DNA from: JADFUS01 sp964600025
Lineage (GTDB): Bacteria; Bacteroidota; Bacteroidia; Bacteroidales; Rikenellaceae
Assembly: GCA_964600025.1 (NCBI GenBank)
Contig: CAZRHJ010000064.1
Coordinates: 1 to 7,603, forward strand
Length of the DNA stretch: 7,603 nucleotides
Direction of reading: 5' to 3'
A program made the translations under genes and the position numbers. This document shows positions 1 through 6,379 of the stretch, in pieces. Positions within the stretch are counted from its first letter, which is position 1. The number at the start of each line of letters is the position of its first letter. The notes under the pieces were generated by a model. The model was given only the letters and a program-made list of their open reading frames with translations. It did not search any database and was not told the origin of the DNA.

Positions 1-12
1 TGAGCATCGGCG

Positions 13-55
13 AAATAGACAAGATAGGCGAGTTTCGTTTTTAGCGGACAATACT
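13..55 (-). repeat. 43-bp dispersed repeat, copy 1 (overlaps the 3' end of the oxidoreductase gene)
   Basis: The reverse complement of 13-55 is identical over 43 bases to 1835-1877. It begins AGTATTGTCCGCTAAAA and ends CTTGTCTATTT. Bases 41-55 are also coding: they provide the final residues and the TAA of the oxidoreductase. The match to copy 3 stops at both 12 and 56. The window edge 12 bases away prevents deciding whether this is the end of a larger element lying to the left. If the TGTCCG end is a transposon tip, this copy would be the right end of such an element. Confidence 0.9.
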
Positions 56-1033
56 TACTGTAAATCTGCCAGTGTGTTTGCCATTTTTTATAAGGTCAAA
101 TGCGGAATCTACCTCTTCGAGAGATATTTCTTTGCCGTATTTTGCGACTAATTCGGTGTTGGCTGTTTTGGCTAACAAATCCCAAACGTTGAATCTCATA
201 GATTTAGAAACATTTGCAGAAGTGATACCTAATAAGTTTACTCCGTTTAGAATAAATGGGAAAACTGTCATTTCTATATTGTTTCCTCCAACGTTACCGC
301 AAGTTGCTACTGAGCCGAATTTTTCGGTTTGTTTGAGTAGAGAAACTAACATTTCTCCACCGACAGCGTCGAATGCTCCTGCGATTGTGGGGCGAACCAA
401 TGCTTTTTCTTTTGGTATCATTACTTCTTCACGTTTCAAAATTCTTGCTGCTCCCAAGTCTATTAATAATTGCTTGTCTTCTTCTTTGCCAGAAACTGCC
501 CAAACTTCAAAACCTAATGTAGATAAAATTTGAACAGCCCAAGTTCCTACGCCTCCTGTTGCCCCAGATACGATAACTGCACCGTTTTGTGGGTCTTGAC
601 CTGCTTGTAGCATTTTTGAAATACCAAGAGCCGCTGTGAAACCACTTGTTCCAATTTGCATAGCTTGTTTTAGGCTTAGTCCTTCGGGTTTGCGTATTGC
701 CCATTCGGCAGGAACTCCAATATATTCCGCAAATCCTCCGTCTGTGTTCATACCCAAATCATAACCCATAACAATTACTTCTTCACCTTGGGCAAATGTT
801 CCTGTTTTGTCTGAAACAACATAGCCAGAAGCATCAATGCCCGGCGTGTGTGGATAATTGCGGGTAATGCCTTTGTTGCCAATACTTGACAAATAATCTT
901 TGTAGTTGATACCAGTATAGGCAACCTTAACAACTAATTCACTATTGTCTAATACAGATTTATCAATATTTTGAATAGAATTAATAAATTTACCGTCTAT
1001 TTCTTCTGTGCGGTATGCTTTGAATGTACTCAT
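41..1033 (-). CDS. YhdH/YhfP-family NADPH-dependent quinone/acrylyl-CoA-type oxidoreductase
   Basis: A 330-residue zinc-independent medium-chain dehydrogenase/reductase, normal length for the family. Visible motifs: an N-terminal GroES-like catalytic domain with NYKD at residues 43-46 and a PGIDASG segment shortly after, both typical of YhdH/YhfP/AcuI proteins, then the Rossmann nucleotide-binding loop SGATGGVG at 156-163 followed by an AVSGK-like strand end that in the family contacts NADPH. No structural-zinc cysteine cluster is seen. Characterised relatives (E. coli YhdH/AcuI) reduce acrylyl-CoA to propionyl-CoA with NADPH; many homologues are simply called quinone oxidoreductases, so the substrate here is inferred. 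It is cytosolic. The ATG at 1031-1033 gives a normal N terminus (MSTFKAY). The last codons (Ser-Ile-Val-Arg) and the TAA stop lie inside repeat copy 1. It lies downstream of mntP on the same strand, but the 176-bp gap holding another repeat copy suggests separate transcription. Confidence 0.9.
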   Translation of the reverse strand: MSTFKAYRTEEIDGKFINSIQNIDKSVLDNSELVVKVAYTGINYKDYLSSIGNKGITRNYPHTPGIDASGYVVSDKTGTFAQGEEVIVMGYDLGMNTDGGFAEYIGVPAEWAIRKPEGLSLKQAMQIGTSGFTAALGISKMLQAGQDPQNGAVIVSGATGGVGTWAVQILSTLGFEVWAVSGKEEDKQLLIDLGAARILKREEVMIPKEKALVRPTIAGAFDAVGGEMLVSLLKQTEKFGSVATCGNVGGNNIEMTVFPFILNGVNLLGITSANVSKSMRFNVWDLLAKTANTELVAKYGKEISLEEVDSAFDLIKNGKHTGRFTVSIVR

Positions 1034-1209
1034 ATTTTATTCCTTTTTAGTATTGTCCGCTAAAATCTAAACTTACCTATCTTGTATGGTTTATGAAAGA
1101 TAAAACTTTTTAGTAGACAGTATTTTTCTTTATAATGCTATTATGTTAACGAAAAAATGAGTACAAAAATTATATGGATTTAGTCTATATTCCTAAAAAC
1201 ACAGAATGT
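1034..1209. other. Intergenic region between mntP and the oxidoreductase gene
   Basis: This 176-bp AT-rich stretch contains repeat copy 2. On the minus strand, TATCTTTC (1095-1102) matches seven of eight positions of the TAnnTTTG -7 box and could serve the oxidoreductase gene. No good TTTG partner is visible at the right distance, so this is only a weak candidate. Transcription from it would place the antisense of repeat copy 2 in the leader. No convincing mntP terminator is seen, only very short AT-rich inverted repeats. Confidence 0.4.
1049..1091 (+). repeat. 43-bp dispersed repeat, copy 2 (diverged)
   Basis: By direct alignment this matches copy 3 at 36 of 43 positions without gaps. The first 17 bases (AGTATTGTCCGCTAAAA) are identical, as is the CCTATCTTGT core. 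It lies in the gap between the oxidoreductase start and the mntP stop, in the same orientation as copy 3 and inverted relative to copy 1. Weak similarity to copy 3 continues past 1091 (a shared TTTAT), but the closing CGGACA arm seen at copy 3 is not recognisable, so this looks like an older, decayed copy. Confidence 0.85.
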
Positions 1210-1770
1210 TTATAGCGAGAAAGTTTTGAATGCTAAGAATAACATTATCAAACCAGCTATTATTGTTGCATAAATTCCGATAAGTTTGTTTATTTGTTTA
1301 CCAAAGAAAAAACCTATTGCTGACATTGCAAATGCAAAAATTGAGAACAAAAGAGAGGGGATAAATATATTGTTATCTAAATGTGATACGAAAATAGAGA
1401 AACCAACTACAATAGCATCAATAGATACGGCAAAAGAAATCATAAGTATTTTTTTTAGCGAAAGCTCTTCGCAGATTGGCTCGTCTTCGTTGCCATTTTT
1501 TATGATTTTATAACCATCATAAATCATCTTTATACCCAAGAAAGCAAAAATTGCAGTAGCTAAGTACCTGCCATAATCCGAATCTACCGACGAAAAACTT
1601 AGTGAAAGTAAATATCCAATTATTGGCATAAAGAAATGAAATAAACCTATTGATGTGATTAACAACCAAATTCTTTTTGTTTCGTATTTGTTGCCACACA
1701 TTCCCATAGACATACATAACAATAAGCTATCTATCCCTAAAACTATTGATAAAATTAAAACTATTAACAT
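1210..1770 (-). CDS. mntP: MntP-family manganese efflux pump
   Basis: An inner-membrane protein of 186 residues from the chosen start, close to the usual 180-190 of MntP (DUF204). Six hydrophobic helices are visible, roughly 1-22, 35-58, 68-90, 106-128, 135-156 and 164-184, with a charged cytosolic-type loop (NGNEDEP) in the middle. The family's internal repeat shows as two related Asp motifs: GIDSLLL in helix 1 (Asp14) and the canonical AVSIDAIVVGFS in helix 4 (Asp118). Helix 1 is less canonical than the usual S-M-D-A form. The family exports Mn2+ and protects against manganese excess; specificity here is inferred from family. I chose ATG at 1768-1770: the in-frame TTG at 1792-1794 overlaps the probable -7 box, and the region between is polar (HNNQGN), unlike a membrane-protein N terminus. 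The gene is divergent from uvrB. The short leader leaves no room for a yybP-ykoY riboswitch. Confidence 0.87.
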   Translation of the reverse strand: MLIVLILSIVLGIDSLLLCMSMGMCGNKYETKRIWLLITSIGLFHFFMPIIGYLLSLSFSSVDSDYGRYLATAIFAFLGIKMIYDGYKIIKNGNEDEPICEELSLKKILMISFAVSIDAIVVGFSIFVSHLDNNIFIPSLLFSIFAFAMSAIGFFFGKQINKLIGIYATIIAGLIMLFLAFKTFSL

Positions 1771-1791
1771 TGTATTGCCTTGATTATTGTG

Positions 1792-1799
1792 CAAAGATA
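1792..1799 (-). promoter_or_regulatory. Putative mntP promoter, -7 box TATCTTTG
   Basis: On the minus strand TATCTTTG matches the Bacteroidota consensus TAnnTTTG exactly. A TTG (plus-strand CAA at 1821-1823) lies 21 nt upstream, inside the usual 17-23 nt range. Its 3' end is 21 nt from the preferred mntP ATG, giving a short leader. The box overlaps the alternative TTG start, which argues for the internal ATG. Confidence 0.6.
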
Positions 1800-1812
1800 T
1801 AAATAATATTAC

Positions 1813-1820
1813 TATCTTTG
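1813..1820 (+). promoter_or_regulatory. Putative uvrB promoter, -7 box TATCTTTG
   Basis: A perfect TAnnTTTG box on the plus strand. A possible TTG partner at 1787-1789 is 23 nt upstream, at the long end of the accepted range. Transcription would begin just before repeat copy 3, giving uvrB a leader of about 80 nt that includes the whole repeat. The element interlocks with the divergent mntP promoter. Confidence 0.5.
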
Positions 1821-1834
1821 CAATGTTTAATATT

Positions 1835-1877
1835 AGTATTGTCCGCTAAAAACGAAACTCGCCTATCTTGTCTATTT
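1835..1877 (+). repeat. 43-bp dispersed repeat, copy 3 (in the uvrB leader)
   Basis: Identical to the reverse complement of 13-55 over all 43 bases. Unlike the other copies it continues into a closing arm: TGTCCGCTAAAA (1840-1851) and TTTTATCGGACA (1875-1886) are complementary over 12 positions with one mismatch (C1846 against T1880), separated by 23 bases. The unit from 1840 to 1886 could therefore fold as a hairpin in RNA or represent terminal inverted repeats of a very short element. Confidence 0.9.
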
Positions 1878-1909
1878 TATCGGACAGCAATAGTTTAATA
1901 TACAAAGTA

Positions 1910-3949
1910 ATGGATTTCAAATTAGTTTCGCAATACGACCCAAAAGGCGACCAGCCAGAGGCAATCGACTCTATCAATTCTTATTTGAATGAGGGGGTTG
2001 GTAATATCGTGCTACACGGTGTTACTGGTTCGGGAAAAACATATACTATTGCGAATGTTATCCAAAAACAAAACAGACCAACACTTATACTGAGCCACAA
2101 TAAAACTTTGGCAGCTCAGTTGTATAATGAATTTAAAAGTTTTTTTCCAGAAAATGCTGTTCATTATTTTGTGTCTTACTACGATTATTACCAGCCAGAA
2201 GCATATTTGCCTACCACAGATACTTATATAGAGAAAGATTTGTCGATTAATGATGAAATTGACAAAATGAGAATTGCTGCAAGTTCGGCTTTACTTTCGG
2301 GTAGAAACGATGTGATAGTAGTTGCTACTGTTTCGTGTATATATGGTATTGGCAACCCACAAGACTTTGAAGAAACAACCATACATATATCTATCGGGGA
2401 GAAAATTAGCAAAACAAAATTTATGTTAGACTTAAATTCTGCTTTGTATTCTCGTAGTGAGGTTGAGTTTGAGAGTGGAATGTTTAGGGTCAAAGGAGAT
2501 ACTATTGATGTGTATATTGCTGGTAGTGATGTGGCTTTTAGAATTAGATTTTTTGGAGATGAAATATCTGAATTATATGTTATAGACCCTGTTTCAAATT
2601 CAATTATTGAAACTAAAAATGAACTTGTTATACGTCCAGCCAAAATGTTTGTTACAACAAAACAACGTATAAAAAACTCCATTCGTGAGATTCAAGATGA
2701 TTTGTTTGTGCGTCACCAAGAGTTTTTGGATATGGGTAAAACCGAGGAGGCAAATAGGCTTAAACATAGAGTAGAATATGATTTGGAAATGATAAAAGAA
2801 GTTGGTTATTGCTCTGGTATCGAGAATTATTCGAGATATTTTGATGGACGTAAACCAGGTTCTCGTCCTTTCTGTTTGATAGACTATTTTCCAGACAATT
2901 TTTTGACTGTTATAGACGAGAGCCACGTAAGTATTCCGCAGATTGGAGCTATGTATGGTGGTGATAGATCTCGAAAACAAAATCTTGTTGATTATGGTTT
3001 TAGGTTGCCTTCGGCATTCGATAATAGACCCCTTTTCTTTGATGAATTTAAATCATTGATAGGGCAGAGTGTTTATGTTAGTGCCACTCCCGCTGATTAT
3101 GAACTAAACGAAAGTGAAGGATTGGTAGTGGAACAGTTTGTTCGTCCAACAGGTCTTTTAGACCCAGAAATAGAAGTTTTACCGACTGATAATCAAATTG
3201 ATACAATCTTTGAACGTATTGCACCAGTCATAGAGCGAGATGAAAGAGTATTGATAACTACTCTTACAAAACGTATGGCAGAGGAATTATCCAAATTTAT
3301 GGAGAAATCTTCGATAAGATGTAGATATATACATTCTGATTTAGACAATATGGAACGAGTAGAAATACTTGAACAGTATCGTGCAGGTTGGTTTGATGTT
3401 TTGATAGGAGTTAATCTTTTGCGTGAGGGACTGGATATGCCAGAGGTTTCGCTTGTTATAATTATGGACGCTGACAAAGAAGGTTTTTTGAGAACAGAAA
3501 GATCTATGACGCAGACAGCAGGTCGTGCCGCACGTAACATAAACGGACACGTTATAATGTTTGCAGACAGAATATCAAAGGCTATGCGTCAGACCATTGA
3601 TGCAACTAATCGTAGAAGAGAAAAACAGATTAGATATAACAAACTTAACAATCAAACACCAAAGCAGATTGTTAAACAAATCTCCAAAACGTTTGATAGG
3701 CAAGTAGAGGATACTGCAAAAGACAAAAAAACAGTAAACTACAAAGAGTTAGCAAAAATTGAGAATAGAATTGTTGCTTCTACAAATGCAACATACACAA
3801 GTGGTGCAAAACAAGATTTGGAACAACAAATCCAAGATGCACAAGAATTAATGCTCAAAGCTGCCAAAGAATTGGATTTTGCAAAAGCTACTATCGAAAG
3901 AGATAGAATGTTGGACTTGCAGAAACAGTTGGCTCTTTTCAAAAAATAA
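1910..3949 (+). CDS. uvrB: Excinuclease ABC subunit B (UvrB)
   Basis: A 679-residue DNA damage-recognition helicase subunit of UvrABC nucleotide excision repair, full length. It receives damaged DNA from UvrA, verifies the lesion with an ATP-driven strand-separating hairpin, and recruits UvrC. Visible motifs: Walker A GVTGSGKT at 37-44; the tyrosine-rich beta-hairpin (YYDYYQPEAYLP, 90-101, through about 116); Walker B-like DESH at 336-339; helicase motif V NLLREGLDMPEV; motif VI QTAGRAARN at 535-543; and the C-terminal UvrC-binding UVR helix pair at about 636-671. The ATG at 1910 gives MDFKLVSQYDPKGDQP, the usual UvrB N terminus. An upstream in-frame TTG at 1868 would add 14 residues encoded mostly by the repeat and is rejected. 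No SOS-type operator is evident. The upstream promoter and hairpin-forming repeat are described separately. The coding sequence looks intact. Confidence 0.98.
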   Translation: MDFKLVSQYDPKGDQPEAIDSINSYLNEGVGNIVLHGVTGSGKTYTIANVIQKQNRPTLILSHNKTLAAQLYNEFKSFFPENAVHYFVSYYDYYQPEAYLPTTDTYIEKDLSINDEIDKMRIAASSALLSGRNDVIVVATVSCIYGIGNPQDFEETTIHISIGEKISKTKFMLDLNSALYSRSEVEFESGMFRVKGDTIDVYIAGSDVAFRIRFFGDEISELYVIDPVSNSIIETKNELVIRPAKMFVTTKQRIKNSIREIQDDLFVRHQEFLDMGKTEEANRLKHRVEYDLEMIKEVGYCSGIENYSRYFDGRKPGSRPFCLIDYFPDNFLTVIDESHVSIPQIGAMYGGDRSRKQNLVDYGFRLPSAFDNRPLFFDEFKSLIGQSVYVSATPADYELNESEGLVVEQFVRPTGLLDPEIEVLPTDNQIDTIFERIAPVIERDERVLITTLTKRMAEELSKFMEKSSIRCRYIHSDLDNMERVEILEQYRAGWFDVLIGVNLLREGLDMPEVSLVIIMDADKEGFLRTERSMTQTAGRAARNINGHVIMFADRISKAMRQTIDATNRRREKQIRYNKLNNQTPKQIVKQISKTFDRQVEDTAKDKKTVNYKELAKIENRIVASTNATYTSGAKQDLEQQIQDAQELMLKAAKELDFAKATIERDRMLDLQKQLALFKK

Positions 3950-3965
3950 TTAATATTTTTTTTAC

Positions 3966-3993
3966 TTGGCTCAAAAACAATTTTATACCTTTG
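3966..3993 (+). promoter_or_regulatory. Promoter of the lipoprotein pair
   Basis: TTG at 3966-3968 (in TTGG) is followed after 17 nt by TACCTTTG at 3986-3993, an exact TAnnTTTG box. The expected transcript start is near 4000, leaving an A-rich leader of about 20 nt with no Shine-Dalgarno sequence, typical of Bacteroidota. It should drive both lipoprotein genes, because the second follows after only 9 bp. This is the best-formed promoter in the window. Confidence 0.75.
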
Positions 3994-4021
3994 CAAAAAC
4001 CTAAATTTAAAAAAAATAAAG

Positions 4022-5155
4022 ATGAAAAAATTTTATTTGGTGTTATTAGCACTTGTTTTGGTTATGAGTTCTTGTACAGAATCTAATAGTCCAAAAATTG
4101 AAAAAATTAGAGTTGGTGTATTTGACGGATACGGTGGCTCGGAGATGAGTATTTGGGAGACTATCGAAGCAATTAGAATTGATAGCCTTATGGAAGTTAC
4201 AAAAATTACTGCGGGAGATATTGCAGCAGGTAAACTTCAAGAATATGATGCACTTGTAATTCCGGGAGGAAGTGGCAAACGTCAGTTTATGAATTTGGGA
4301 GAGGAAAACCACAAACGTATCAAGGATTTTGTTGCTGGTGGTAAAGGAATTGTGGGTATTTGTGCAGGTTCATATTTCTTGTCCTCTACACCTAACTACA
4401 AATGTATGGATATGAATGGTGCAATGGCAATCGACATTGCTCACGATAATCGTGGACACGGTATTGCAAAATTCTCTTTGAGCGAAGAGGGTAAAAATAT
4501 TTTCCCAGAATTAGCTGGTAGGGAGATTAACTATGTAATGTACTTTGAAGGTCCAGTATATACTAAAAACGAAGATTCTGAAATTAAACATACAGTTTTT
4601 GGAACAATGGAAAGCGATATTCATTTGGAGAGTAACGCTCCCAAAAATCTAACAAATGGCAAACCAATCTTCATAGGAAATACCTATGGTAAAGGGAAAG
4701 TGTTTAGCTGTGTAGTTCACCCAGAGGGAACTGCTGGTATGATTTGGATAGTTCCACGTATGGTTCGTTGGACTTTGGATTTACCACTTATCAAATACAC
4801 TGATGCTGCGGTTAATCCTGATGTTTTTGGCAAAGAAATTTTGATGACAAAAGAATTGCGTGACAAAGAAGCTACTGCTTTGGATATATTTTTATATGGC
4901 TCTGTTCAAGAAAAAGTAAATATTATGGATTGGTTGCAATCTGTTAATGGTTGGGAAACAAAACGAATGATTCAAGGTCTTTTGTTCTCACCAGATGCCG
5001 AAGTAAGAGCCAGAGCTGCTGAATATATTGCGGGAATTGATTTCTTGTGGTATTTGAACGATTTGAAAACCGTTTATGCAAACGAAAAAGATGCAGATGC
5101 AAAAGCTCGTATTGGCAAAGCAGTACAAAAATTAGAATCATTAAAACTTAAATAA
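4022..5155 (+). CDS. Lipoprotein with glutamine-amidotransferase-like (BPL_N-type) domain, paralogue 1
   Basis: 377 residues. Residues 1-17 form a lipoprotein signal peptide (Lys-Lys, hydrophobic core, then MSSC) with lipidated Cys18, so the protein is exported and membrane-anchored; which membrane and face is not decidable. Residues 29-255 look like the class I amidotransferase-like fold of the biotin-protein-ligase N-terminal (BPL_N) family: strand RVGVFDGYGG, LVIPGGSGKRQF at 78-89, nucleophile elbow VGICAGSYF with Cys114, GPVY at 177-180, and HPE with His233 and Glu235. Cys-His-Glu matches the catalytic set of class I amidotransferases, though the substrate is unknown and free glutamine hydrolysis outside the cytosol is not assumed. 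The tail (about 268-377) is helical, with a HEAT-like segment DAEVRARAAEYIA near 325-337. The role of the tail is unknown. First gene of a two-gene operon with its own promoter. The family call is by motif; a peptidase- or DJ-1-like activity is also possible. Confidence 0.72.
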   Translation: MKKFYLVLLALVLVMSSCTESNSPKIEKIRVGVFDGYGGSEMSIWETIEAIRIDSLMEVTKITAGDIAAGKLQEYDALVIPGGSGKRQFMNLGEENHKRIKDFVAGGKGIVGICAGSYFLSSTPNYKCMDMNGAMAIDIAHDNRGHGIAKFSLSEEGKNIFPELAGREINYVMYFEGPVYTKNEDSEIKHTVFGTMESDIHLESNAPKNLTNGKPIFIGNTYGKGKVFSCVVHPEGTAGMIWIVPRMVRWTLDLPLIKYTDAAVNPDVFGKEILMTKELRDKEATALDIFLYGSVQEKVNIMDWLQSVNGWETKRMIQGLLFSPDAEVRARAAEYIAGIDFLWYLNDLKTVYANEKDADAKARIGKAVQKLESLKLK

Positions 5156-5164
5156 TTTATTTAG

Positions 5165-6292
5165 ATGAAAAATTTATTTTTATTACTATGCTCGGCACTT
5201 GTATTGATGGCATCTTGTCAGAGCGAAACAACTACACAGCCTAAAAAAATTCAAGTGGGTGTGTTTGATGGCCACGGTGGTGGAGTTACTTGTATTTGGG
5301 AATCTGTCGAAGCAGTAACATTAGACCCCGAAATGGAGGCTCGTACAATTACTACTGGTGATATTGCAAATGGAGTGTTAGACCAATTAGATGCAGTTAT
5401 TATTCCGGGAGGAAGTGGTAAACGTCAATTTATGAATATGGGCGAGGAAAACCACAAACGCATCAAAGATTTTGTTGCAGGTGGCAAAGGTGTTGTAGGT
5501 ATTTGTGCAGGTGCATATTTCTTGTCGTCAACTCCTAACTACAAATGCGTATCAATGAATGGGGCTATGGCTATTGATATCGAACACGATAATCGAGGTC
5601 GTGGTATTTCAAAATTCACTTTGAACGAAGAAGGTAAAAAAGTTTTCCCAGAATTGGCAAAACTTGATACCCTATATATTATGTATTACGAAGGACCTGT
5701 TTATGTCAAAAACGAAGAATCTGATATTAATTACAACGTTCTTGGTATGATGGAAAGTGATGTTCACGTAGAGGGAAATGCTCCTGCAAATATGACAAAC
5801 AATCGCCCTATTTTGATATCTAACGATTACGGAAAGGGTAGAGTAGTTAGTTCTGTTGCTCACCCAGAAGCAACTGCTGGTATGATGTGGATGGTTCCAC
5901 GTATGGTTCGTTTGGCTTTGGATATGCCGATTATTGAATACAAGGCTGCTGCTGTAAATCCAAATGTTTTTGGCAAAGAAATTTTGATGACAAAAGAATT
6001 GCGTGATAAAGAAGCTACTGCACTTGATGTGTTCCTAAATGGTACAGCACAAGAGAAAGTAGAAATGCTTGATTGGTTGCAGTCTGTCAATTCTTGGGAG
6101 GCAAAACGTTTGGTTCAGGGTCAATTATTCTCGCCAGATGCTGAGGTTAGAGCAAGAGCTGCTGAATATATTGCCGCTATAAACTATTTGCACTATGTTG
6201 GAGATGTCGAAGCTGCTTACAAATCTGAAAAAGACGCATCTGCAAAAGAGCGTATCGGCAAAGCACTTGACTTCTTAAAAAGTCTAAGATAA
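5165..6292 (+). CDS. Lipoprotein with glutamine-amidotransferase-like (BPL_N-type) domain, paralogue 2
   Basis: 375 residues, about 69% identical to its upstream neighbour by direct counting and almost gap-free, so clearly a tandem duplicate. Signal peptide 1-17 with a MASC lipobox (Cys18). Catalytic-type residues occupy the same positions: Cys114 in VGICAGAYF, His233 and Glu235 in HPEATAG. Differences cluster near the putative active-site entrance: GGSEMS becomes GGGVTC after the first strand, and HPEG becomes HPEA. Cys128 in NYKC is shared by both. The C-terminal helical region with DAEVRARAAEYIA is retained. Separated from paralogue 1 by 9 bp and ended by the hairpin at 6319-6351, so the two are very probably co-transcribed and co-produced. 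Both copies look intact. The function is not known to me; acting together as a heteromeric or paired enzyme is only an inference. Confidence 0.72.
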   Translation: MKNLFLLLCSALVLMASCQSETTTQPKKIQVGVFDGHGGGVTCIWESVEAVTLDPEMEARTITTGDIANGVLDQLDAVIIPGGSGKRQFMNMGEENHKRIKDFVAGGKGVVGICAGAYFLSSTPNYKCVSMNGAMAIDIEHDNRGRGISKFTLNEEGKKVFPELAKLDTLYIMYYEGPVYVKNEESDINYNVLGMMESDVHVEGNAPANMTNNRPILISNDYGKGRVVSSVAHPEATAGMMWMVPRMVRLALDMPIIEYKAAAVNPNVFGKEILMTKELRDKEATALDVFLNGTAQEKVEMLDWLQSVNSWEAKRLVQGQLFSPDAEVRARAAEYIAAINYLHYVGDVEAAYKSEKDASAKERIGKALDFLKSLR

Positions 6293-6318
6293 TTTAGGTC
6301 TGTTAGCTAAAAATTAAT

Positions 6319-6351
6319 AAAAACGCTGTAATATATTATTACAGCGTTTTT
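6319..6351. terminator. Bidirectional rho-independent terminator
   Basis: AAAAACGCTGTAATA (6319-6333) and TATTACAGCGTTTTT (6337-6351) form a perfect 15-bp stem with a 3-nt loop. The GC-containing CGCTGTAAT core is flanked by an A run on one side and a T run on the other, so it can work on both strands. It lies 26 bp after the paralogue 2 stop and 28 bp from the stop of the convergent acyl-protein synthetase gene. Confidence 0.93.
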
Positions 6352-6379
6352 ATTATAGGCGATTTTTTAGTGGGCTATG

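Noticed and set aside
13..1091. Oxidoreductase gene as a mobile cassette bounded by inverted repeat copies 1 and 2
   Set aside because: The TGTCCG ends of both copies face the gene instead of facing outward as transposon tips would, and the copies differ in age.
1771..1794. TTG start extending MntP by 8 residues
   Set aside because: It coincides with the probable -7 promoter box, and the added residues are polar ahead of the first membrane helix.
1868..1909. Upstream in-frame TTG extending UvrB by 14 residues
   Set aside because: The extension is encoded mainly by the repeat and precedes the canonical MDFKLVSQYDPKGDQP start of UvrB.
3941..3961. AT-only inverted repeat at the uvrB stop (AAAAAATA and TATTTTTT) as a terminator
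   Set aside because: The stem has no G-C pairs and arises easily from A and T runs; too weak to call.
6300..6313. TGTTAGCTAAAAA as a fourth copy of the repeat's TGTCCGCTAAAAA end
   Set aside because: Only 11 of 13 bases match and nothing further of the repeat follows; likely chance in AT-rich DNA.
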